NCBI GenBank assembly: GCA_027475525.1
Contig: JAMWFC010000053.1
Span: forward strand, 1 to 64,000
Direction of reading: 5' to 3'
DNA length: 64,000 bases
From: Macrolepiota albuminosa
Lineage: Eukaryota > Basidiomycota > Agaricomycetes > Agaricales > Agaricaceae
Shown here: positions 57,149 through 64,000 of the stretch, one piece after another
Layout: each line of letters starts with the position of its first letter
Numbering within the stretch: position 1 is the first letter of the stretch
Notes under the pieces: generated by a model
Told to the model about the DNA's origin: nothing
The model's input: only the letters and a program-made list of their open reading frames with translations
Database searches by the model: none
Made by a program: the position numbers and the translations under genes

Positions 57149-59145
57149 TTATGGTGGTGATGTTGGTGCTACAGTGTTCTCTGTCTTTTCAGACATGGAT
57201 TCAATATGAGAAGATGGCTCGGCTTGGTCTGCTGGCTGATGATGCTGTTCTTCTCTTAGGTGAGGATCAGCGAAGGAAACTTCCATATGGCCATGCCTAT
57301 CGCCCGCTGCGACATGAGGGTAGAAGAAACCCCCTTTACCATCGGTGGAATCAAAGGGCGCAGCGCCATCAGTGAAATCTCTCCGTATTTCAATATAGTC
57401 GCTTGCAAACTCTCCGATCTATTGAAACCATATTGAGTCGAATGACGAGGCGGTGAGTTGAGCAGAGACAAACCTCAATTTCATCCATACCACGCTTTTC
57501 AGCTTCTGCGGTGTTCCGTAAGTGCAGGCCAGGAATAGAATCAACGGCTTTCGCAAGGATGGCGGTTACGACGAAAGAGTAACCGCAGGTGGCGCAGACG
57601 TAAGCAAATTGAATATAAAGTTGTTTCCAATTGTGATTGACCCAGCCTCCAGGTATGCTCAAGTTAACACCATCAAGACTTATGACTGTTGGAGACGCGA
57701 AGAATGCGGTCAGAATTAAGCCGACAATACCCCCTACAGCATGTTCGGCAAAAAGATCGAGGGCATCATCAACCCTTATGAGGAATTTGACTGGAACATA
57801 TTCAGAAGCGAAATACCAGGAAGATTACAATGAACGAACTTTTTGTTGCAAAGTTGCAAACGGCACCTGCCAGGGCACCTATGATTACTGAAGCCCACGG
57901 ATACACGAAACCTGATGAAGGCGTCGCAGCGACTAGACCGGCTATTGTACCTGAACAGAAGCCAACCATTGTCCATCGTCGCTCGATCCGGAAGTCCAAC
58001 AAGCACCAAACAGCCCCACCGAAAGCGGCCGCAATCATCGTGTTCCAAATGGCAATGACAGCACGAAGGTTCGCACCAAATGCGCTCCCACCATTGAAGC
58101 CCAGCCAGCCAAACCATAGGAGGGATGCTGGAACATTATTAATACATTTCCGAGGGAGATTAAGGTACTTACTGCCGAGTCCGACGATAGAGACGTTATG
58201 TGGCCGGAAGTTCAGAAGTTCTTTTTCTGATCGGCGGCCCAACACCCATGAAAACGCAAGGCCACCGACACCACTTCCTATTTCGACAGGACCTCCACCT
58301 ATTTACGAGAGCAGAAGTCAACTCTTGTGACCCTAGCTTAATTAGAATATGATGACTTGCCTGCGAAATCGAGAACACCCCACTTCATTGCCCACCCGTT
58401 AGTTCCCCATACCCAATATGCAAGTGGGCAGTAGACGATTGTTGTCCATAGAAATATAAGTACTACGGCAGGAAGCACACGGCCCCGTTCAGCGATACCA
58501 CCCATAAGTATTGCAGCCGTCACACAAGCAAATTCCATTTGGAAAAAGCTGAAAACCAACTCGGGAATGAGGGGAGATGCAGGAGAGGGGTTTCCAAGAA
58601 CATTGATGAGGCCGAAATGCGTGAGGTTGCCAATGAAGCCATTCTTAGCCGTTGGGGCAAAGGCGAGTGAGTAGCCCCAGAAGAACCACTGAAAGATAAC
58701 AGCGGCGTTACTCGCAAAACAGACCCAGACCAAAGAGACTGTTTTGTGGGGAGATTAATCATCCAAATGACACAGGAAAGAGAAAACTTACGAGCACTTT
58801 TTCTGCGAGCCAGGCCAGAATAGAGAAATGCTGTCGGGCTTTGTTAAACATGTCTTCACACAAGCGACTATCGTACTTACCTAGGCCTGGAATCATGAGA
58901 AAGACCATTCCGCCTGATAGAATGATGAACGCGATGTCACCACGATCAAATCTAGACGTGACCCAGGATTAAGATAGATATTAATGATTGGGTCACTGAA
59001 GACGACTCACGTTGCGCCATCCCCTATGTTAACCTTTCAGTGACGTTCAAGAGATGGTTATAGCAAAGAAGAGCTTACTGCGGGAAAGCAACGATGCTCC
59101 GACAACACCTCTGATGTTGGTAATAGTTGAACTACCGCCTGGCAT
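57149..59145 (-). CDS. Ammonium transporter, Amt/Mep family (Mep1/3-like pore)
   Basis: A plasma-membrane ammonium channel-transporter of eleven helices. ATG 59145 gives MPGGSSTITNIRGVVGASLL, then GDIAFIILSGGMVFLMIPGLG, FLYSGLARRKSA, QWFFWGYSLAFAP, GGIAERGRVLPAVVL and WGVLDFAG. Where most Amt proteins have Val-His-Ile at the first pore histidine, this reads GGPVEIGSGVGG, so Glu replaces the first of the twin histidines, as in yeast Mep1 and Mep3. The second is present in AEHAVGGIVG. Also seen: LWFGWLGFNGGSAFGANLR and SSGFVYPWASVIIGALAG. The C-terminal cytoplasmic tail is long and His-rich (HGHMEVSFADPHLREEQHHQ), stop at 57149-57151. About eight short introns are needed. It lies tail to tail with the prenylcysteine oxidase gene, 173 bp apart. 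Confidence 0.88.
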
Positions 59146-61180
59146 CTATACAGTGCTGGCGAGTTTTATAGCCCCGAGAGGTTGTTGATATAGGACGTGA
59201 GATAGAGTTGATGAGATGAAAATAGATATGAGTAGAGAACGTATGATTTGGAAGGGAAGCTGTTAAGAAGAAAGACCGTTTAGCCGAGATAAGTGAGTCG
59301 CCGGCCATTGGGTGCGAATTGTGGAGAATTTTATTACACGTGACCGTAGAGATAACGGATAATGGAAAAAACACAAGTTCGTCTATAGCTAAGAAGCCTT
59401 TGACCTTGGCCCTGTCATTAACAGTCGAGAATCACCAGTTTCTATACGGGCTGCCAGCCAATCAATAAAAACCACCGGGATTACTATTTGGGGCCTCGTC
59501 TTCTAAGACTTAAGAGCACCATTGAACCTGTTCTTAAAATTACATATTTGTGTGTGCAATTTGTAACTTCTGGCTTAAACGATAGAAGCTTCGGCCGAGT
59601 GCTCAATCGGCCGTGTGCCAGGTGCTTCGCAACCAGCAGGACTATGTACAGTGTCTAGTGTCACTACAGGTTAGTGCAGAATCTCACCAATATCTATCGG
59701 TATGTCCGTATAAAAAACAGGAGGGTGAATTTGTGACCCCTTTTTCGACTTGGAAGTCCGCAGAACGGAGGCACGGGATGAATGCGGAATGCGTTTCAGA
59801 CAGTAGCGTCACGGTCACATACTTGGGACAACTCTTTCTTGTACTTCCACGTAGTTACATATTTCGTACACTCTCTTCATTTTATTCGAAAATCTTCGGA
59901 TATTGGTTTCATCCTAAGGATTGCGTACTTATTGCCTTTTGTCCGAGATCTCTTAGGTATCCGTCCACGCCAAGCACCTGAATGCCAATCTATCTATTTG
60001 GGTGTCGTGGGAGTGCCACAGTATCATGAAATGGGAATGGGTTTCTCACTTGTAATCCTACGTTTCCCAACATATCGAGTTGTCTGTGTATTGTTTCACA
60101 GCGGCTCACTGTTAAAGCGTCCATCTATGCCTCCCACGGTGGGCACAGAAAACCCGCGATTCTGCTCATCGCCGGTTCAACTCTCTTCGAGATAAACCAC
60201 GCTCTTCAAGGTATGCAACAACAAGACGCTTAGGCAGAAGGCAGCCCAAAGTTCGAACTCGTATGTTTCGCCTTGTCTGTAGATCTTATGTCGGAAAGAA
60301 GTCAGCAGTTTCTGGGAGTGTAACGCTAAACAAGCCGAGGTTTGTGATATCCATAGTAGATTCTCCAACGTCAACTTTGAGTTGTTTACTCGCTACACAA
60401 CTGCCAAAGTTTACAAAACAAGCTTCTCGGAAAGAAGGTTCCTGCGGAGTGTTACTATAGCTTCCAATAAGCTGGGTTCGATACCCACGGATGTGTATTA
60501 TATCTCGTAGTACATAACCCAGTCAAAGCTACTATGCGACGTTCATGTAATTTATATGCGGCTCTCAATGAATCGTAAAAAATACATGAGACCTTCGGCA
60601 CCGAGCTGAGAAGTTTTAAAAATAGCGTAAAAAGGCTCAAGTCGTTCCGAGTCAATAACTTCAAGGAAACTGACCAGAACGCGGAAGCCGCGCGCTACTA
60701 TTCATGCCATTAACCCGAGCGTATGGTACTTTTCCACAAAATTTCGTTGATGTACGTGGCGCGATAACCATATGGTGTGGTAGTACGCGGGCGCCCGCTG
60801 CGGAGCTCGGCGGACCATCTGCATCACTGTCAGGGATGATCGGTGCTCCGATTCTATTGACAGTAGCGGTGAGCATGACATCTTGGCACTTGGAACTTCC
60901 CGCTCTCACTATTACCCGTATCCGTAATGTGTGAAACAGTCTTTTGCAATCGACAACGGTCTGACAGTAATTCTGAACTCCTGGAAGTCACGCGACTCAC
61001 ATTGTGGGTTCCTTGAAGTCTGATCAACCGCGAACCGTCCTGAAAGTTTCTACTGAAAAAACAACCAGATATAACCCTATGGCCTGAGACTCGTGGCAGG
61101 TTCATGGATGCCGAAGTCTCAGGGCCACTTCATTGGCTATGCAATAAATTAAAAAACAAAATATTCAGCTATTGAAACAT
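59146..61180. other. Two kilobases without an identified gene
   Basis: This holds the ammonium transporter promoter and then unclassified sequence. Short open frames (for example 59613-59981) have no motif and no clear exons. A perfect 7-bp inverted repeat CGGCCGA/TCGGCCG lies near 59590. A tRNA-like TTCGATA loop near 60478 lacks a full T-stem and any upstream D-arm. Confidence 0.45.
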
Positions 61181-61185
61181 TTTTT

Positions 61186-61372
61186 GGTACCCTCAGTCGT
61201 ACACCATTATATTGGTGTGACCGAGGGTGAGCCGTTTTTACTTACACATACTTACTCCTTACTAATTGCAACCTGTAGACTAAACTACTGTATTCGACTA
61301 CAGGTAATATCAGTCGTACAACATTATATTGGTGTGACTGAGGACTAAACTACTGTATTCGTCTACACTAGG
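61186..61372 (+). repeat. LTR-like remnant with intron-containing and intron-less segment copies
   Basis: Segment copy 1 is 61193-61226 plus 61279 to about 61303, split by a 52-nt insert (61227-61278). The insert starts GTGAGC, has TACTAAT near 61260 and ends CTGTAG. Copy 2 (61310-61343 joined directly to 61344 onward) lacks the insert; the first part differs at 2 of 34 bases. Hairpin arms ACCCTCAG/CCGAGGGT (one mismatch) and ACCTGTAG/CTACAGGT (perfect) surround the donor and acceptor. The layout equals that of the Copia LTR but most bases differ. I could not define the ends of the repeat; TAAACA at 61421-61426 might be its 3' end. Confidence 0.8.
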
Positions 61373-61426
61373 TATTTTAGTGCCTTGCATCCATGGCTTG
61401 ATATTAGCATTTAGATATGCTAAACA

Positions 61427-62731
61427 CTATTTTCCTCTTCCTATCTCTCCTAGTCATTAACTCCTAGTGCTTTTTTAAAGACCTTTCAGTGCATTTTCCT
61501 TTGGCACATGATACTTAGCACATTTACTCTATTATCTGTAATTTTAATGTTCTTATTTCTTATCAACTATTCTTTACTATTGGTATGTTTTTGAGACCTG
61601 CTCAGGACTTTCTTGCAAACTTAGCATGCCCAACACAATCACAAGCTAGGTTTCTATATTTGTAACAGTGTTTAACAAAATTTAGGCATTATTAGTGTTC
61701 AATGAAAGTTATATTAGGTGAGTTTGCTAACCGTGTAAGAACAGTTATATTATGGTCTTCAAATTACTTCTTGGCTGTTTTGCTTGTATACTTGGAGTCA
61801 TTATCTTGCTGGAAAATCATATCTTCTATCCTTATTTCATAGTATACCAGAGTTTATCCTCTAGATACTCTTGTACAACTCAGCATCTATTTCACCTTCA
61901 TTTCTAGTGGCTTATTCAACTTTCTACACCCATACAGCTTTATATGCTACCATCTTCAAACTTCCTAGTCTGCTTGACCCCCTTCTGAATCAACTCCTCT
62001 CTTCTCTCCTCACACCATCTCATTTGTATTTGAGCTAAATTTATCATCTTAGTCTTATTTAACTACCAGACTTTCTTTCAGTCCTCTGCATTCCACTCTA
62101 AATGTTACAATACAACTACCTATTAATTCCTGTACACAGTCTGAGATATGACTAATTTGTCGATGACATCTTGCAGAGCTCTAACAGCTTGTACAGTTGT
62201 ATAATGTATAATATTGTCTACACAGTTTGAGTTTGACATAGTCAATTTTAGCACTAAGACCTTGTATGAATATCCCTTGATGGCTTGAAATGGTGGGACA
62301 GTGCTTGGCATGTATTTTGTTGGAATTCCAACCAAGCAGATTGGTGAACATCTAGATAAACACACATATGTGTAAGTAGATATTATGTTTATTTTGTATA
62401 CCTAGATAAACATGTTCATGCATACTCATATCCATCCGACCCGAATGAATCTCAACAATGTCCACTCGAGATCTCTTCGCAACTTGGTTTCTTTTGCTAT
62501 CTTTCCTAAATCCTATCACCAAATGAACTTCTGTCCAAATGCCTATGCCTATCATACTATACAGTCATTAATGTACACAAATAATGAATCTTAGGCCTCT
62601 ACGAAATATCCCAACCATATTTGACATGCAACCAGGGAAGATTTCAACAATTTGAACACCGAGGAAAGTCTACATTGTGAGGTGAAGGTAATTGCCATGC
62701 ATTAGGTGGCCCGTGTGATTGCAGGAACTGG
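61427..62731. other. Repeat-like non-coding stretch
   Basis: AT-rich, no coding region. The part at 61616-61670 resembles 26271-26320 beside the Copia element. It is probably degenerate transposon sequence, family unknown. Confidence 0.4.
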
Positions 62732-64000
62732 TCATGGAGGTGGAATGAGCTGCTGAGTGCTGTGTCGTGCCGTACTGAAAGCCTCTTGATCTGGTGTTGG
62801 AACACCATCTGTTTCATAATCGTTTGATGCTGTGGGGGAAGGTGGAGGCGTCACCTCTTGCGAATTCTGTCCTAGACGTAAGGATAGAGGAGACGGATGG
62901 TCGTGGTACACTCTTGATGGCGATTGCGGGTTGGCGCGGAGAGATGGATGGATGCTGCTTGTTGGTCGTGCAGGTAACCGAGGAGTAAAATCTTGAGGGG
63001 ACGTCGCTTGTGAGGCACCATTGTTGGGAGTATATGGTAAAACATTTGCAACCTTCGTACTCTTGGAACCGTAAGTATAAACGGGCACCGGTTCTCCCGC
63101 AGGAGTTGGCGGAAGAGGAGGTGAGTGGTGACTCAGGTGTTCTGAGTAAAGGATGTGCGCGTGGACGATCAGGTCTTCCATAACCGAATCCTAGTTGTTC
63201 CTTTAAGTTTCAGAATGACTTGAATGAAGGTGATTTGATTTTACGAACCTTCCATGTCTGCACACTCAACAAGTCGCCGCCCTTCGGCATCTCATCTTCA
63301 CCAAAAATCACGCTTCCAAACACAATCGCAAGATTTTTGGGATCCATCTTGTTCCTTTCACTGAAAGCTGCAACACGAGAGAGATGCTCCAGCAGAGCTC
63401 TCAACGTTAATTGATGCACAGATGGTAGCCTTCTTATTTTGGAACGGAGAAGCATGAAGTTACTGGCGATGTGATCAGCTAGAAGGCAATCAGTATGACT
63501 GTCGCCCCATATCAAAACCATCGAACCTCGATCTTCTGTGTGCTGAATCCTTTCTTGAAGAGGAAATTTAAATACAGGCTCTGGAAGATCCCTCAAATAG
63601 AGCTGTACATAAGAAACATTTTGAAATGTGATACTTTATCATGACAGGTATGCGCACCTTGAGTAATGATGAAACAGCATATACATCGTCCCTCTGAGAA
63701 AACTCGAAGCGCTCCTCATCTTTTTCGATATTGTGTTGCATCTGCAAAGTTCATGTGCCTACCATGTGCTGAGAGAATAAGAATGTTTACCGTTTGGACG
63801 ATAGCATGACGGCCCGAGACCTTGCAGAAAAACTATTAGAAATCCTGCATGGAAGGTTTCGCTGCTATCCTCACCCTGTAGATACCTTCCGACTCAAGAC
63901 CACGTCGGTCAATCTCTTGTATACATATTCGTACGATTTTGGGTATTTCCCCTTCCTGCAAGCCCTTTGAGGTTGCGTAGTCCACCAAACTTAAACCGAA
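62732..64000 (-). CDS. RhoGAP domain protein, 3' part (runs off the window)
   Basis: A GTPase-activating protein for Rho-type GTPases; the N-terminus lies beyond the right edge. Reading inward from 64000: GLQEGEIPKIVRICIQEIDRR, ESEGIYRVSGRHAIVQ with the arginine finger in GIYRVSG, then LKLYLRDLPEPVF, a region with HQLTLRALLEHLSRVA, NKMDPKNLAIVFGSVIFG, and the end of the domain before 63230. A disordered tail rich in Pro and Ser (LSHHSPPLPPTPAGEPVPVY, TPPPSPTASNDYETDGV) ends QQLIPPP with stop at 62732-62734. Several introns of about 50 nt interrupt it. The wording of the domain start resembles Rgd1-like F-BAR RhoGAPs, but without the N-terminus that subtype is a guess. Confidence 0.85.

Noticed and set aside
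60440..60500. tRNA-like TTCGATA loop with flanking GGG/CCC
   Set aside because: Only four of five T-stem pairs form and no D-arm, anticodon stem or acceptor stem could be found upstream.

Overview
This window is chromosomal DNA from a filamentous fungus, almost certainly a basidiomycete and probably an agaricomycete. The genes are packed on both strands and cut by many 45-65 nt introns with GT..AG ends. The proteins are conserved fungal housekeeping proteins, and the mobile elements (Copia, Gypsy and a DIRS/Ngaro-type tyrosine-recombinase element) are of kinds common in mushroom-forming fungi. The taxonomic placement is inference from gene style.

Left arm (1-26.1 kb): a PRELI/Ups-type mitochondrial lipid-transfer protein; the large B-block-binding subunit of TFIIIC; a multi-spanning membrane protein; an Ssk2/Wis4-type MAPKKK of the HOG pathway (minus); the GTPase DRG2/Rbg2; a dienelactone hydrolase family enzyme (minus); a seven-helix-type fungal membrane protein (minus); and the pre-rRNA endonuclease LAS1. 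Three genes or their 5' edges are broken by exact 77-bp tandem duplications. The identical length points to an assembly artefact (contig ends overlapping by a 77-mer and joined without collapsing) rather than to real mutations.

Middle (27,159-50,173): a 23-kb stack of three nested retroelements. A Copia element (352-bp LTRs, target duplication AGATC) was hit by a DIRS/Ngaro-type element (split repeats A1-ORFs-B1-A2-B2), whose A2 repeat was then hit by a Gypsy element (949-bp LTRs, target duplication CCAC). A second copy of the Gypsy LTR, containing a 100-N gap, sits in the Copia protease/integrase region with target duplication ACGT. The two older elements carry in-frame TGA codons where a CGA arginine codon is expected, and their internal repeats differ almost only at CpG sites, a sign of 5-methylcytosine deamination. 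The Gypsy reading frames are intact. Between its pol gene and 3' LTR it carries an antisense six-exon gene for a predicted 717-residue protein with a Zn2Cys6-like cysteine cluster.

The most unusual structure is in the Copia LTR. A 53-nt segment is present twice: once split by a 57-nt insert with every mark of a spliceosomal intron (GTACGT, TACTAAC, TAG), and once, just downstream, as if spliced. A different LTR-like sequence at 61.2 kb has the same layout with different bases. In both, the donor lies in the 3' arm of one hairpin and the acceptor in the 5' arm of a second; the A repeat of the DIRS element shows the same hairpin-intron-hairpin layout.

Right arm (50.4-64 kb): a PIF1-family helicase with an N-terminal RNase H1/viroplasmin-like domain; a Ysc84/Lsb3 SYLF-SH3 actin-patch protein (minus); a prenylcysteine oxidase; an ammonium transporter with Glu in place of the first pore His (minus); 3.5 kb of repeat-like non-coding sequence; and the 3' part of a RhoGAP gene running off the edge (minus). 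No operons, rRNA, convincing tRNA or CRISPR arrays were seen.
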